This document shows positions 50,089 to 59,827 of a stretch of DNA of 64,000 nt, one piece after another; within the stretch, counting starts at the first letter, position 1; every line of letters starts with the position of its first letter. The DNA is from Actinophytocola xinjiangensis (GTDB taxonomy: Bacteria; Actinomycetota; Actinomycetes; Mycobacteriales; Pseudonocardiaceae): contig NZ_MSIF01000025.1 in assembly GCF_001921215.1 (NCBI RefSeq), positions 62,001 through 126,000 of the forward strand, given 5' to 3'. The notes beneath the pieces were generated by a model, which had not been told where the DNA came from, ran no database searches, and worked only from the letters and a program-made list of their open reading frames with translations. The translations under genes and the position numbers were made by a program.

Positions 50089-51080
50089 GGGTGACCCGAA
50101 CGCGCCGGGCGGCGATGCTGCTGGCGGTACTGATGTTTGCCGTGACCGCGTGCGCGGGAGCCGGGCGACCGGTCGACCTGGTCACCGTGAACTCCGTCGA
50201 GCGACCCAGACCCGTTGGCGCGGAAGAGAACCCGGCGCCGCCGTCGACGTCGGCCAGCAAGGCGCCGGACTGCGACGCGGAGGCCAGTTTCCGGCCACCG
50301 GACCCGATGCCCGCCCCCGGCCAGATGCCGGAGGGGTCGACCATGAAGGCGATCCAGGACGCCGGCATGCTGATCGCCGGCGTCGACCAGAACACGTTCC
50401 TGTTCGGCTTCCGGGACCCGACGACCAACGCGTTGGAGGGCTTCGACATCGACCGTGTGCGGGAGATCGCGAAGGCCATCTTCAACGACCCGAACAAGGT
50501 CCAGTTCAAGGTCGTGACCTCCGCCGGCCGGGTGGACGCGCTGAAGAACGGCGACGTGCACATCGTCGTGCGGACGTTCACCGCCACCTGCCAGCGCTGG
50601 CAGGAGATCAACTTCTCGGCGATCTACTACATGGCCGGCCAGCGCCTGCTGGTCGACCAGGCCTCCACGGTCACCACGCTCGACGAGCTCGGCGACCAGA
50701 AGGTGTGCGCCGCCAAGGGATCCACCTCGATCAAGACGATCGCCGACTACAAGTCCAAGCCGATCCCGGTCCAGGTCGACAACTGGACCGACTGTCTGAT
50801 CATGCTGCAACAGGGCCAGGTCGCGGCGATGTCGACCGACGACACGATCCTCGCCGGGATGGTCGCCCAGGACCCGAACGTCAAGATGGTCGGCGAGCGC
50901 TTCACCAAGGAACCGTACGGAATCGGGATCCCCAAGGAGAACGAGGACATGGTGCGGTTCGTCAACGGCGTCCTCGAACAGTCGGTCGCCGACGGCAGCT
51001 GGGCCGACAGCTACGACACCTGGTTGGGTGACACCGGCGGGTCACGCCCCGCGGCGCCGACCCCGAAGTACCGGAAATGA
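50085..51080 (+). CDS. glnH: GlnH-like amino-acid-binding lipoprotein
   Basis: A 331-residue periplasmic-binding-protein-like lipoprotein. The signal peptide ends in AVTAC, with Cys23 as the lipid anchor, then a Pro-rich linker and an SBP_bac_3 domain (GFDIDRVREIAKAIF, VVTSAGRVDALKNGDVHIVV, YGIGIPKENEDMV). In the pknG system GlnH binds aspartate or glutamate outside the membrane and signals through GlnX. It overlaps both neighbours by four bases (GTGA and ATGA), so the three proteins are made together. Confidence 0.93.
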   Translation: MRVTRTRRAAMLLAVLMFAVTACAGAGRPVDLVTVNSVERPRPVGAEENPAPPSTSASKAPDCDAEASFRPPDPMPAPGQMPEGSTMKAIQDAGMLIAGVDQNTFLFGFRDPTTNALEGFDIDRVREIAKAIFNDPNKVQFKVVTSAGRVDALKNGDVHIVVRTFTATCQRWQEINFSAIYYMAGQRLLVDQASTVTTLDELGDQKVCAAKGSTSIKTIADYKSKPIPVQVDNWTDCLIMLQQGQVAAMSTDDTILAGMVAQDPNVKMVGERFTKEPYGIGIPKENEDMVRFVNGVLEQSVADGSWADSYDTWLGDTGGSRPAAPTPKYRK

Positions 51081-54000
51081 TGGCGATGGTGAACTGCCCG
51101 AGGCCGGGATGCGCCGGTGACGTGGTGGACGGCAACTGCACCCTGTGCGGCGCGGCCGTCCCGGGTGACTCCGCCGAAGGGCGCTGGCAGGCCGAGGAAC
51201 AGGCCCAGCGCGCCGCCGGTGCGACGCCCGAGGAGAGCTGGTTCCGCGCCGACAGCGAACTGGCCACCGAGGATCCGGCGCCGAGCCCGGCCGCCGTGCC
51301 GGCCGAGCCCCGGCGCCCGTCGCCGGGCAGGGCGCGGCATTCCCTGCCGGACGGTCCCGACGGGGAGCTGCCGGGGCAGACGCGGTCGCCCCGGCCCGGA
51401 CCGGGTTTCACGTTGCCAGGCCCGGCCGAGCCCGCGGATTCGCGGCCGGACCAGGGTGGTTCGCGGTCGGGCCGGCCGGAGCCGGTGGCTGATCCGTCGG
51501 GGCAGGCGGGGCCCGGGGGCTCGCAGCCTGGGCAGTTCCGTGCCGGGCCGGGTGGTTCGGTGCCGGGACAGACGGGTTCGACTCCGGGAGCGGGTTTTCC
51601 CGCGCCGGGGCCGGCCGGGGGTTCGCGGCCGGGCTCGCCGCAGCCCGCGCCGGGAGGCTTCGGACAGCCCGGTGGTTCGGGGCCGTCGCGTTCGACGCCC
51701 GGGGCGGGGTTCCCGCAGCCGGGGCAGAGTGAGCCGACCGGGGCGCGGCCGGGGCAGCCCGGGCACGGGCAGCCGGGATATGGGCAGCCGGGTCAGTCGC
51801 AGCCGGGGGCATACCCGGGGCGGGGAACTCAGGGGCAGCCCTCCAGCCAGCGGCATGCCACGCAGTACGTCCCACCGCCGGGCACGGCCGCCGGCCCACA
51901 TCCGGGTGCGACCGGGCAGCGCCCCGGGACCGGGCCGGGAACCGGCGCCGGGCAACACCCCGCGAGACCACACCCGGGGGCTGGTGCCGGAACGGGGCCG
52001 GGCACGGCCGCTGGGCCGCATCCCGGGGCTGGGCCGGGAACCGCTGCGGGGGCGCATCCCGGGGCTGGGCCGGGAACGCACCCCGGCACGAGGCCGCACC
52101 CGGGAAACCCCGGGATGGCGTCGGGAACCGGGACCGGGCCGGGAACGGCCGGCGGGACGGGACCGGGGGCAGCATCGGGACCGCAGCAGGGGCCGTACTC
52201 GGCGAACGCGCCGGGGACCGCTGCCGGGATGCGGTGGAACCAGGGGGCGCCGATGCCGGGCGTCGCGCCCCGGCAGGCCGGAACTCGGCCGCCGGCGGCG
52301 TTGGGGGACAACGATCCGCAGCCGACGAGTGTGTTGGCCGAGGCGCCGGTCACCCTGAGTATCAATCCGCCGGCGGGGCCGCCGCCGGCCGCGCCAGCGC
52401 ACGACAGCCCGCATGACACCGGGTCGCAGTCGTCGCCGACCACCAGCGGGCGGCGGACCTCGTCGCGGACGATGGGGCGGGGGCGGTTGGGGGCCGGGCT
52501 GGTCGAGGTGCCGGTGGTGCCGGTGCGGGACCCGGCGTCGGCGGTGCTCACCGACCCGGCGGTCAGCGAGAACAAACGCTTCTGCAGCAACTGTTCGGCC
52601 GAGGTCGGGCGCGCGCGCGACGGTCGGCCCGCCGCCACCGAGGGCGAGTGCGAGGCCTGCGGGAACCCGTTCAACTTCCGGCCCCGGCTGTTCGCCGGGG
52701 ATCTGGTCGCGGGGCAGTACGAGGTGCTGGGCTGCCTGGCCTACGGCGGGCTCGGGTGGATCTACCTCGCCAAGGACCACAACGTCAGCGACCGGTGGGT
52801 CGTGCTCAAGGGCATGATCGACACCGGGGACGCCACCTCCATGGCCTCCGCCGTCGCCGAGCGGCGGTTCCTCGCCGAGGTCGAGCACCCGAACGTGGTG
52901 CGCATCTACAACTTCGTCGAGCACCCCGACCCCAAGACCGGCAACCAGGTCGGCTACATCGTCATGGAGTACGTCGGCGGGCAGTCGCTGCGGCAGCTGG
53001 CGCTCGAACACCACCGGGAGACCGGCCGCGCGCAACCGCTGCCGATCGGGCAGGTCATCGCCTACGGGCTGGAGATCCTGCCGGCCATCGGCTACCTGCA
53101 CAGCGTCAACATGCTCTACTGCGACCTCAAGCCCGACAACGTGATCCAGGCCGGCGAACAGCTCAAGCTCATCGACCTCGGCGCCGTGCGGCAGACCGAC
53201 GACTACGAGAGCCCGCTGTTCTTCACCCTCGGCTACTCCGCGCCCGAACTGGCCACCGAAGGCGCCTCGATCGCCTCCGACATCTACACCGTTGGCCGCA
53301 CGCTCGCCGTCCTGTCGATCGAGTTCTCCGGGTACACCACCCGGCACAAGTACACCCTGCCCGGACCCGAGGAGGAGCCGCTGTTCGCGCTCTTCGGCTC
53401 CTACCAACGGGTTCTGCGGCGGGCGACGCACGAGAACCCGGCGCTGCGGTTCACCTCCGCCGAGGAGATGGCCGACCAGCTGACCGGCGTGCTGCGCGAG
53501 GTCATGGCGCTGGGTACCGGACGTCCCCGGCCGGGTGTGTCGACCGTGTTCGCGCTGGAGACCAGGACGTTCGGGTCCGGCATGGTCGTCGGCGAGAGCG
53601 GATCGCTGCCCTCTCCCGACCCGATGCAGGTCGCGACGATCCTGCCGCTGCCGATGGTCGACACGCACGACCACGCGGCCAGCACGCTGGCCAGCATCAC
53701 CGCCGCCGAACCCGCCGAGCTGCTGGCGGCGCTGGCCTCGGCGCCGCAGGACTCCATCGAGGTGCGGCTGCGGATGGTGCGGGCCCGCCTGGAACTCGGC
53801 GACGTGCGGGGGTCGCAGCGGGAACTGGAGGCCGCGCGGCGGCTGGTGACCGACCCGGCCGACTGGCGGCCGGACTGGTACCAGGGCCTGATCCACCTCG
53901 CGATGCGCCAGCACAACGAGGCCGCGCAGGCCTTCGACCGGGTTTACGACGCGGTCCCCGGCGAGGTGTCGCCGAAGCTGGCGTTGGCGGTGAGCGCCGA

Positions 54001-54535
54001 GTACGCGGGGAACTACTTCGGGGCGGCGCGGTACTACGAGCTGGTGTGGCGCACCGACCGGCAGTGGGTGAGCGCGGCGTTCGGCCTGGCGCGGGTGTAC
54101 CTGGCGCAGGGGGCCAGGGCCAGTGCCATCGAGGTGCTGGAGGCCGTGCCGGACACGTCCAGCCAGTACGTCGCCGCCCAGGTGGCGGCCATCAAGATCA
54201 AGATTCGGCCGACGGAGACCGCCGGGGTGGCCGAGCACGACCTGCACGACGCCGGGCGACGGTTGGAACGGCTGTCGTTGGACGCCGAGCGGCGGGCGTC
54301 GTTGTCGGCCGAGGTGCTGGAGGCGGCCTACCAGTGGGTTCGGGCCGGGCGGCCGGGGGCGGCGCCGCCGGGGACGGCTGGGCGGGCGGTGTTGGGGGCC
54401 CAGTTGACCGAGCGGGAACTGCGGTTCGGGTTGGAGAGGTGTTATCGGGCGTTGGCCCGGCTGGCGGGGACCGTTGAGCAGCGGCACGTTCTCGTTGATC
54501 GGGCCAATGCCATCCGCCCCCGGACCCTGACCTGA
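51077..54535 (+). CDS. pknG: Serine/threonine protein kinase PknG
   Basis: An 1152-residue PknG, longer than the roughly 750 residues of the mycobacterial protein because of a Gly/Pro/Arg-rich disordered linker (about 80-440). In order: an N-terminal CPRPGC...CTLC zinc-ribbon-like start, the linker, a rubredoxin-like motif (C503, C506, C525, C528), the kinase domain (Gly-rich loop near 552, Lys578, YCDLKPDN with Asp683, DLG in place of DFG), and a TPR region. The lack of the HRD arginine is normal for PknG. It should phosphorylate a GarA/OdhI-type FHA protein to control 2-oxoglutarate use. Confidence 0.96.
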   Translation: MMAMVNCPRPGCAGDVVDGNCTLCGAAVPGDSAEGRWQAEEQAQRAAGATPEESWFRADSELATEDPAPSPAAVPAEPRRPSPGRARHSLPDGPDGELPGQTRSPRPGPGFTLPGPAEPADSRPDQGGSRSGRPEPVADPSGQAGPGGSQPGQFRAGPGGSVPGQTGSTPGAGFPAPGPAGGSRPGSPQPAPGGFGQPGGSGPSRSTPGAGFPQPGQSEPTGARPGQPGHGQPGYGQPGQSQPGAYPGRGTQGQPSSQRHATQYVPPPGTAAGPHPGATGQRPGTGPGTGAGQHPARPHPGAGAGTGPGTAAGPHPGAGPGTAAGAHPGAGPGTHPGTRPHPGNPGMASGTGTGPGTAGGTGPGAASGPQQGPYSANAPGTAAGMRWNQGAPMPGVAPRQAGTRPPAALGDNDPQPTSVLAEAPVTLSINPPAGPPPAAPAHDSPHDTGSQSSPTTSGRRTSSRTMGRGRLGAGLVEVPVVPVRDPASAVLTDPAVSENKRFCSNCSAEVGRARDGRPAATEGECEACGNPFNFRPRLFAGDLVAGQYEVLGCLAYGGLGWIYLAKDHNVSDRWVVLKGMIDTGDATSMASAVAERRFLAEVEHPNVVRIYNFVEHPDPKTGNQVGYIVMEYVGGQSLRQLALEHHRETGRAQPLPIGQVIAYGLEILPAIGYLHSVNMLYCDLKPDNVIQAGEQLKLIDLGAVRQTDDYESPLFFTLGYSAPELATEGASIASDIYTVGRTLAVLSIEFSGYTTRHKYTLPGPEEEPLFALFGSYQRVLRRATHENPALRFTSAEEMADQLTGVLREVMALGTGRPRPGVSTVFALETRTFGSGMVVGESGSLPSPDPMQVATILPLPMVDTHDHAASTLASITAAEPAELLAALASAPQDSIEVRLRMVRARLELGDVRGSQRELEAARRLVTDPADWRPDWYQGLIHLAMRQHNEAAQAFDRVYDAVPGEVSPKLALAVSAEYAGNYFGAARYYELVWRTDRQWVSAAFGLARVYLAQGARASAIEVLEAVPDTSSQYVAAQVAAIKIKIRPTETAGVAEHDLHDAGRRLERLSLDAERRASLSAEVLEAAYQWVRAGRPGAAPPGTAGRAVLGAQLTERELRFGLERCYRALARLAGTVEQRHVLVDRANAIRPRTLT

Positions 54536-54541
54536 GGTCGG

Positions 54542-55324
54542 TCACGCCGCTGTCGCGTCGGGCGCGAGGGCGGGACCGAGCAGGAGCCCGCCGTCCGCGA
54601 CGAACTCCGCGCCCGTGACGAACGAGGCGTCGGCCGAGGTGAGGTGGAGGACGAGCGCGGTGATGTCGGCCGGGGTGCCCAGCCGGGGGATGGCGTACGG
54701 CTCGGGCGAGTAGAACTCGGCGATGGGCGGCGCTGCGGCGATCGGTTCGGTGATCAACGGAGTGGAGATGACGCCGGGGTGGATGGCGTTGACCCGGATG
54801 CCGTCTCGACCCAGTTCCAGCGCGGCGGTCCTGGTGAGCCCGCGCAGCGCCCACTTGCTGGCGACGTACGGCGCGTAGAGCGCGGTGCCGCCGTGGGCCA
54901 TCGTGGAGGCGATGTTGACGATCACTCCGCCGCCGTTGCGGCGCAGTGACGGGGTCACGGTCTTGATGCCGAGAAACGTGCCGGTGAGGTTGACGTCGAG
55001 AACGCGGTCCCAGACCCTTCGCTCGACAGCCTCGATCGGCGCCGCGGGGTTCTGGACGCCGGCGTTGTTGACCAGCACCGCGATCGGACCGAACCGGCGT
55101 TCGGTCTCGGTGACCGCCGCCGCCCACCGGTCCTCGTCGGTGACGTCCAGGCGGACGAACAGTGCCCGCTCGCCGAGTTCGGTGGCGAACTCCTCGCCGG
55201 GCCCCGAGGAGGGCGCGGCGATGACAACGTTCGCCCCCTCCTGGTGGTAGGCCCGGACGTGGCTGGCGCCCTGCCCGCCGGTGCCACCGGTGACGAGAAC
55301 GGTCTGCTTGTCGAAGCGTCCCAT
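54542..55324 (-). CDS. SDR-family oxidoreductase (3-ketoacyl reductase-like)
   Basis: A 260-residue classical short-chain dehydrogenase. TGGTGGQG is the nucleotide motif, NNAG is present, and the catalytic Ser and Tyr-x3-Lys are in IVNIASTMAHGG and YAPYVASKWALRG. The start at 55324 has GGGAGG upstream and fits the fold; a longer in-frame start 15 codons earlier does not. It is divergent from a TetR regulator, with one operator copy just upstream of its start, so it is probably the regulated gene. The substrate is unknown. Confidence 0.94.
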   Translation of the reverse strand: MGRFDKQTVLVTGGTGGQGASHVRAYHQEGANVVIAAPSSGPGEEFATELGERALFVRLDVTDEDRWAAAVTETERRFGPIAVLVNNAGVQNPAAPIEAVERRVWDRVLDVNLTGTFLGIKTVTPSLRRNGGGVIVNIASTMAHGGTALYAPYVASKWALRGLTRTAALELGRDGIRVNAIHPGVISTPLITEPIAAAPPIAEFYSPEPYAIPRLGTPADITALVLHLTSADASFVTGAEFVADGGLLLGPALAPDATAA

Positions 55325-55351
55325 GACGTGGTCCTCCCTGCGGGAACAGTG

Positions 55352-55370
55352 GTGAGTCGAGTGGCTCACC
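55352..55370. promoter_or_regulatory. Candidate TetR operator 1
   Basis: GTGAGTCGAGTGGCTCACC is an imperfect palindrome 28 bases before the SDR start. It matches the second copy at 55398 at 16 of 19 positions, and both are followed by TCGC. Confidence 0.65.
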
Positions 55371-55397
55371 TCGCCAACGCTACGACGACGAGAGATG

Positions 55398-55416
55398 GTG
55401 AGTCAAGTGACTCGCC
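55398..55416. promoter_or_regulatory. Candidate TetR operator 2
   Basis: GTGAGTCAAGTGACTCGCC contains the perfect core GAGTCA-AG-TGACTC and overlaps the -35/spacer region of the TetR gene promoter. Confidence 0.65.
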
Positions 55417-55421
55417 TCGCG

Positions 55422-55427
55422 TAGGGT
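55422..55427 (+). promoter_or_regulatory. -10 box of leaderless TetR gene
   Basis: TAGGGT lies exactly seven bases before the ATG at 55435, so the transcript probably starts at the start codon. Confidence 0.5.
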
Positions 55428-55434
55428 GGGGCCC

Positions 55435-56070
55435 ATGACGACGGAGCCATCGCCCTACCACCGGCGCGTCGCCGAGCAGAAGCGGGCGGCCATCGTCGAG
55501 GCCGCCACCCGACTGTTCCTCGACGCCGGGTACGCCGGCACCTCGCTGGCCAGGGTCGCCGAGGCGGCCGGAGTGTCGAAGGCGACCCTGTTCAAGCAGT
55601 TCCCGACCAAGGCGGCGCTGTTCGACGCGATCGTGACGGAGTCCTGGACGGTCGAGGACGACAGCGACCTCCGCCCACCGCCGGGCGACCTGCGGGCGGG
55701 CCTGACGGCGATCGGCCGCCGGTACGTCACCCTCCTCACCCGGCCCGGCATGGCGGCCCTGTTCCGCATCGTCATCGCCGAACTGCCGCGCTTCCCCGAG
55801 TTGGGCGAGGCCCACTTCGCGCGCGGCAAGATGCCCTACTTCGAGTCGGTACGTCGCTACCTCGACACCGCGAACGCCCGGGGAACGGCCAGGCTGGACG
55901 ACACGGAACTGGCGGCGACCCAGTTCCTCGGGATGATCTCCAACTATGTCTTCTGGCCCCGGATGCTGCTCATGAACTGGTCCCCCGACGACGCGTCGAT
56001 GGCACACGTCGTGGACGAGGCCGTGCTGATGATGGACCGCAGATACGGCACGGCGACCACCGACGACTGA
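55435..56070 (+). CDS. TetR-family transcriptional regulator
   Basis: A 211-residue TetR repressor. The N-terminal HTH is AAIVEAATRLFLDAGYAGTS, then VAEAAGVSKATLFKQFPTKA; the C-terminal ligand/dimer domain is AefR-like (TetR_C). It most likely represses itself and the divergent SDR gene through the two 19-base operators between them. ATG at 55435 is chosen over a near-upstream GTG because the -10 box predicts a leaderless start there. Confidence 0.94.
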   Translation: MTTEPSPYHRRVAEQKRAAIVEAATRLFLDAGYAGTSLARVAEAAGVSKATLFKQFPTKAALFDAIVTESWTVEDDSDLRPPPGDLRAGLTAIGRRYVTLLTRPGMAALFRIVIAELPRFPELGEAHFARGKMPYFESVRRYLDTANARGTARLDDTELAATQFLGMISNYVFWPRMLLMNWSPDDASMAHVVDEAVLMMDRRYGTATTDD

Positions 56071-56087
56071 CGCCGCCCGCCGTGTCG

Positions 56088-57293
56088 CTACGGGCGGTCG
56101 CGGAGTTCCACCAGGGTGATGTCCGGTGGGGCGCCCACTCTCACCGGTGGGCCCCAGAAACCGGCGCCCCGGGTCACGTAGAGCCAGGTGTCGTCCACTT
56201 TGGACAGCCCGGCCAGTGCCGGTTGCTGGAGGCCGACGACGTACTGGAACGGGTAGATCTGGCCGCCGTGGGTGTGGCCGGAGAGTTGGAGGCCGACGCC
56301 ACGTTCGGCCGCTTCGGTCACCTGGACCGGTTGGTGTGCCATGAGCACGACCGGGGTCGACTCGTCGCGGCCGTCCAGGGCCTTGTCGAAGTCGGGCGCG
56401 TCGTTGGCGTTGCGGCCGCTGACGTCGGTGACGCCGGCGAGGTCGAACGACGCCTGCCCCCGGCGGATGGCGGTGTGTTCGTTGCGCAGGGTGTGGACGC
56501 CCAGACGATCCAGCTCCCGCACCCAGGCGTCGGCGTCGACGAAGTACTCGTGGTTGCCGGTGACGAAGAAGCTGCCTTCGCGGGGGGCCAGGTCCCTGAG
56601 GGGTTCGACCGCCGAGCGGAGGTCCTCGGGGGTGCCGTCGGCCAGGTCGCCGACGATGGCCACCAGATCCGGTTCCGACTCGTTGATCATGCGGGTGATG
56701 CGTTCGGTGTGGGACCTGCCCAGCAGGGCGCTGAGGTGGATGTCGCTCACGACCGCGATGCGGAAGCCGGCCAGGCTCGGGTCAAGGCCGTTGAGGGCGA
56801 CCGGGACGCGCAACAGGTCCGGGGGACCCAGGGCGTTCGACATTCCCGTCCCGACCAGCCCGGTGGTGGCCGCCCCCGCGATCACCGCCGTCCCGCGGGC
56901 GAGGAACAGGCGGCGGCTCTCGTTGACCGCCGGCCTGTCGGGGATCTCCGGCGGGACGTCGACCGTGGGGGTGGCGGCGGTCGCCTCCAGCGGGGTCCGG
57001 CGCTGCCAGCCGCGCAGGGCGAGCCTGGGGAGTTCCAGCAACACCGTGGTCAGGAACAGGTAGACGAGGACGGCGAACCAGATGTAGCCGGGCCAGCTGA
57101 ACCAGCGGGCGACCTCCGGGGGCACCGCCCGGCCCAGGATCAGGGTGGCGAACACCAACACCGCCAACACCACCTGGGCGACGGTCGCCACGCGGCGCGC
57201 CGTCCCGGGGGCGGTGACGTCCTTGACCAGGCGTTTCCACAGGTACCAGTTGAGCAGCGCGAACAGCGCGCTCACCACCACACCGAATCCCAC
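56088..57293 (-). CDS. Membrane-bound metallophosphoesterase
   Basis: A 401-residue protein with four N-terminal membrane segments (about 1-20, 36-54, 70-90, 135-153) and a C-terminal calcineurin-like phosphoesterase domain. All metal-ligand motifs are present: DIHLS, GDLADG, GNHEYF, a His in MAHQP, and SGHTHGGQ. It resembles YkoQ/YaeI-type membrane phosphoesterases that act on lipid or nucleotide phosphoesters. The GTG start is at 57293. It follows the hotdog thioesterase gene by 12 bases and is probably co-transcribed. Confidence 0.92.
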   Translation of the reverse strand: MGFGVVVSALFALLNWYLWKRLVKDVTAPGTARRVATVAQVVLAVLVFATLILGRAVPPEVARWFSWPGYIWFAVLVYLFLTTVLLELPRLALRGWQRRTPLEATAATPTVDVPPEIPDRPAVNESRRLFLARGTAVIAGAATTGLVGTGMSNALGPPDLLRVPVALNGLDPSLAGFRIAVVSDIHLSALLGRSHTERITRMINESEPDLVAIVGDLADGTPEDLRSAVEPLRDLAPREGSFFVTGNHEYFVDADAWVRELDRLGVHTLRNEHTAIRRGQASFDLAGVTDVSGRNANDAPDFDKALDGRDESTPVVLMAHQPVQVTEAAERGVGLQLSGHTHGGQIYPFQYVVGLQQPALAGLSKVDDTWLYVTRGAGFWGPPVRVGAPPDITLVELRDRP

Positions 57294-57305
57294 GGGCCCG
57301 GCCTC

Positions 57306-57890
57306 TCAGGGGTTGATGTTGAAGTGCTGACGGTTGCGCAGCAGGCTCGGGTCCTCGGCGATGGCGCGCAGGTCCTCGGCACGCCCGTGCTCCACGAAGT
57401 GCGCCAGGTCCACCGTCACGAACAGGGCTCGGGCGCGCAGCGCCACCGGACCGTCGGGGGCACCCAGGCGGCCTTCGGCGCTGGCGTAGACCTTCCGGCC
57501 GGCCACACCGTCGAGGTGGCCGACGATGTGCAGGGTCGAGCCGACCGGGACCGGGCGCAGAAAGTCCGTCTCCAGGCGGCCGGTGACCGCCGGCTGGCGC
57601 AGCTGCTCACCGACGGTCGCGCCGAGCGCCTCGTCGAACGCGCAGGCCAGCAGGCCGCCGTGGGCCAGGCCAGGGGCTCCCTGGTGCGCCTCGGTCACGG
57701 TGAACTTGGCGCGGATCGTCATGTCCTCGTCGGCGACCGTGTGCAGGTGCAGCCCGTGTTCCACCGCGTCGCCACAGCCGAAGCAGTGGGCGTAGTGCGG
57801 GCCGAGCTTGGTGCCCGGCTCGGGAGCGTCTGGGTGCCGTTGGGGCGGCTCGACCTCGACCGGAGGCCATACCGGGGGTACGCGACTCAC
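57306..57890 (-). CDS. PaaI-type hotdog thioesterase
   Basis: A 194-residue hotdog-fold acyl-CoA thioesterase-like protein. The PaaI hallmark GLAHGGLLACAFDEALGATV is present, followed by GRLETDFLRPVPVGSTLHIV. The N-terminal CFGCG may form a small metal-binding knuckle as in related proteins. The substrate is unknown. The GTG start lies at 57890, and it heads the leftward pair with the phosphoesterase. Confidence 0.88.
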   Translation of the reverse strand: MSRVPPVWPPVEVEPPQRHPDAPEPGTKLGPHYAHCFGCGDAVEHGLHLHTVADEDMTIRAKFTVTEAHQGAPGLAHGGLLACAFDEALGATVGEQLRQPAVTGRLETDFLRPVPVGSTLHIVGHLDGVAGRKVYASAEGRLGAPDGPVALRARALFVTVDLAHFVEHGRAEDLRAIAEDPSLLRNRQHFNINP

Positions 57891-58019
57891 CCCACGAGCC
57901 TAGCCACAACCGACACCGTGACCGGCCGTGCACGAAGCGTCCGAACCCGGCGCCTCACAGCCGATCCACAGCCGGCCCGCAGGCGCGGCACAGCCGAGCC
58001 CCCCAGGCTCAGGGACGTG

Positions 58020-59156
58020 ATGGGATCTCGCTTACCCCGTAAGGGAAAGTGGCTGGCCGTGGCGGTGGTCGTCGCCGCCGCGGGAGCCGGTGGGTGGCTG
58101 TGGCTGCGACCATCGGCCGCCGACCCGGCGGCCGACCCGGTGACCGCCACCGCCACCGTCGACACCCAGCGCGACACGGTCTCGGCCACCGGCACCGTGG
58201 CGCCCGCCCGGCGCGCGGATCTGCGCTTCGCGGTCGACGGGGAGGTCGCCGAGGTCCGGGTCGCCGAGGGCGACACGGTCACCGCCGGCCAGGTGCTGGC
58301 CACCGTCGACGACGAGCTGCTCGCCGCCGACGCCACGGCCGCCGCCGCCGAGCTCGACGCCGCCCGCGCCCAGCTCGACGACCAGACCGCCGCCGGCGCG
58401 TCCGACACCCAGCTCGCCGCCGCGCAGGCCGAGGTCGCCGCCGCCACCAGCAAGCGGGCCGCCGCCGAGAAAGCCCGTGACCAGGCCGAACTGACCGCCA
58501 CGATCGCCGGCACGGTCGTCGAGGTCGAGCTGGCCGTCGGCGACCAGACCGGCTCCGGTTCGACCGGCGAGGGAGAACAGACCGGGCAGACCGGACAGAC
58601 CGGCGGGTACATCACGGTCGTGGCGACCAACCGGTACCTGGTGGAGGCGCGGGTCGCCGGGGCCGACGTGGAACGGATCTCGGCGGGGATGACCGTCGAG
58701 GTCGCCACCACCGACCTCGACGAGCCGGCGCCGGGCACCGTCACCACCGTCGGGCTGGTCGCCGAGACCGACGAGGCCGGCACCGCCACCTTCCCGGTCA
58801 CCGTCGACGTCACCGGCGAGCGCGACGACCTCTACGCCGGCTCCACCGCCACCGTGACGATCGTCGTGGCCCAACGCGACGACGTCCTCACCGTGCCCAC
58901 CCAGGCGGTGCGCGAGGACGACGGGAACACCTACGTCGACAAGCTCGTCGACGGCGCCGCCGTGCGCACCGAGGTGACGCTCGGCGCGACCTACGGCCCG
59001 CGCACCGAGATCCGCACCGGCCTCGCCGAAGGCGACCAGGTCCAGCTGCCGGCGATGACCAGCGGGCCGGGCGGCGGGGGCGGCGGCCTGCCGCGGTTCC
59101 CCGGCGGGGCCGGGCCAGGCGGCGCGATCACCGAGTTCCAGGTCGGTGGCCGGTGA
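58020..59156 (+). CDS. HlyD/MacA-type efflux adaptor protein
   Basis: A 378-residue membrane-fusion/adaptor protein: one N-terminal membrane anchor (about 10-28), a lipoyl-like half ([20 protein letters not shown], then [20 protein letters not shown]), an Ala-rich coiled coil (100-150), the second lipoyl half, beta-barrel and membrane-proximal domains, and a Gly-rich tail. In actinomycetes such proteins assist MacB-like ABC exporters. AGGGA precedes the ATG at 58020. Its stop overlaps the ATPase start (GTGA). Confidence 0.92.
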   Translation: MGSRLPRKGKWLAVAVVVAAAGAGGWLWLRPSAADPAADPVTATATVDTQRDTVSATGTVAPARRADLRFAVDGEVAEVRVAEGDTVTAGQVLATVDDELLAADATAAAAELDAARAQLDDQTAAGASDTQLAAAQAEVAAATSKRAAAEKARDQAELTATIAGTVVEVELAVGDQTGSGSTGEGEQTGQTGQTGGYITVVATNRYLVEARVAGADVERISAGMTVEVATTDLDEPAPGTVTTVGLVAETDEAGTATFPVTVDVTGERDDLYAGSTATVTIVVAQRDDVLTVPTQAVREDDGNTYVDKLVDGAAVRTEVTLGATYGPRTEIRTGLAEGDQVQLPAMTSGPGGGGGGLPRFPGGAGPGGAITEFQVGGR

Positions 59157-59827
59157 CCGAACCGATCATCGAGCTGCGGGACGTGCGCAAGACCTACGCC
59201 ACCGGCGCGCTCACCGTCGAGGCGCTGCGCGGGGTGAGCGTCACCATCGGGCAGGGCGAGTTCGTGGCCGTCGCCGGACCGTCCGGGTCGGGCAAGTCGA
59301 CGCTGATGCACATCCTCGGCTGCCTGGACGTGCCCACCTCCGGCAGCTACCGGCTCGCCGGCGGCGACGTCGGCACCCTGCCCGAAAGCCACCTCGCCAC
59401 CATCCGCAACCGGCGGATCGGGTTCGTGTTCCAGCAGTTCAACCTGCTGCCCACCATGAGCGCCCAACGCAACGTCGAACTGCCGCTGGCCTACGCCGGG
59501 GTGGGGCGCGCGGCCCGCCGGGAACGCGCCGAGGCCGCCCTGGACCGCGTCGGCCTCGGCGACCGGCGCGGGCACCGGCCAGGAGAGCTGTCCGGCGGCC
59601 AGCAGCAGCGGGTCGCCGTGGCCCGCGCGCTGGTCACCGACCCGGCGCTGCTGCTGGCCGACGAACCGACCGGCAACCTCGACTCCGCGTCCTCGGCCGA
59701 CGTGCTCGGCCTGTTCACCGAACTGCACGCCGCCGGGCGCACGATCGTGCTGATCACCCACGAGCCCGAGGTGGCCGCGCTGGCGCAGCGGACCGTGTTC
59801 CTGCGTGACGGGGAGCTGGCGGCGTGA
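59153..59827 (+). CDS. ABC transporter ATP-binding protein (MacB-type)
   Basis: A 224-residue ATPase: Walker [10 protein letters not shown], signature [16 protein letters not shown], Walker [14 protein letters not shown] and H-loop ITHE. It powers the permease encoded next, with GTGA overlaps on both sides. It is clearly related to, but not the same as, the ATPase at 32100, so the window has two independent MacB/FtsX-type systems. Confidence 0.95.
   Translation: MTEPIIELRDVRKTYATGALTVEALRGVSVTIGQGEFVAVAGPSGSGKSTLMHILGCLDVPTSGSYRLAGGDVGTLPESHLATIRNRRIGFVFQQFNLLPTMSAQRNVELPLAYAGVGRAARRERAEAALDRVGLGDRRGHRPGELSGGQQQRVAVARALVTDPALLLADEPTGNLDSASSADVLGLFTELHAAGRTIVLITHEPEVAALAQRTVFLRDGELAA

Noticed and set aside
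51011-54487. Minus-strand open frame of 1158 codons opposite pknG
   Set aside because: It lies entirely opposite a well-supported kinase gene and reads as Arg/Pro/Gly-rich sequence without domains; high GC makes such antisense frames common.
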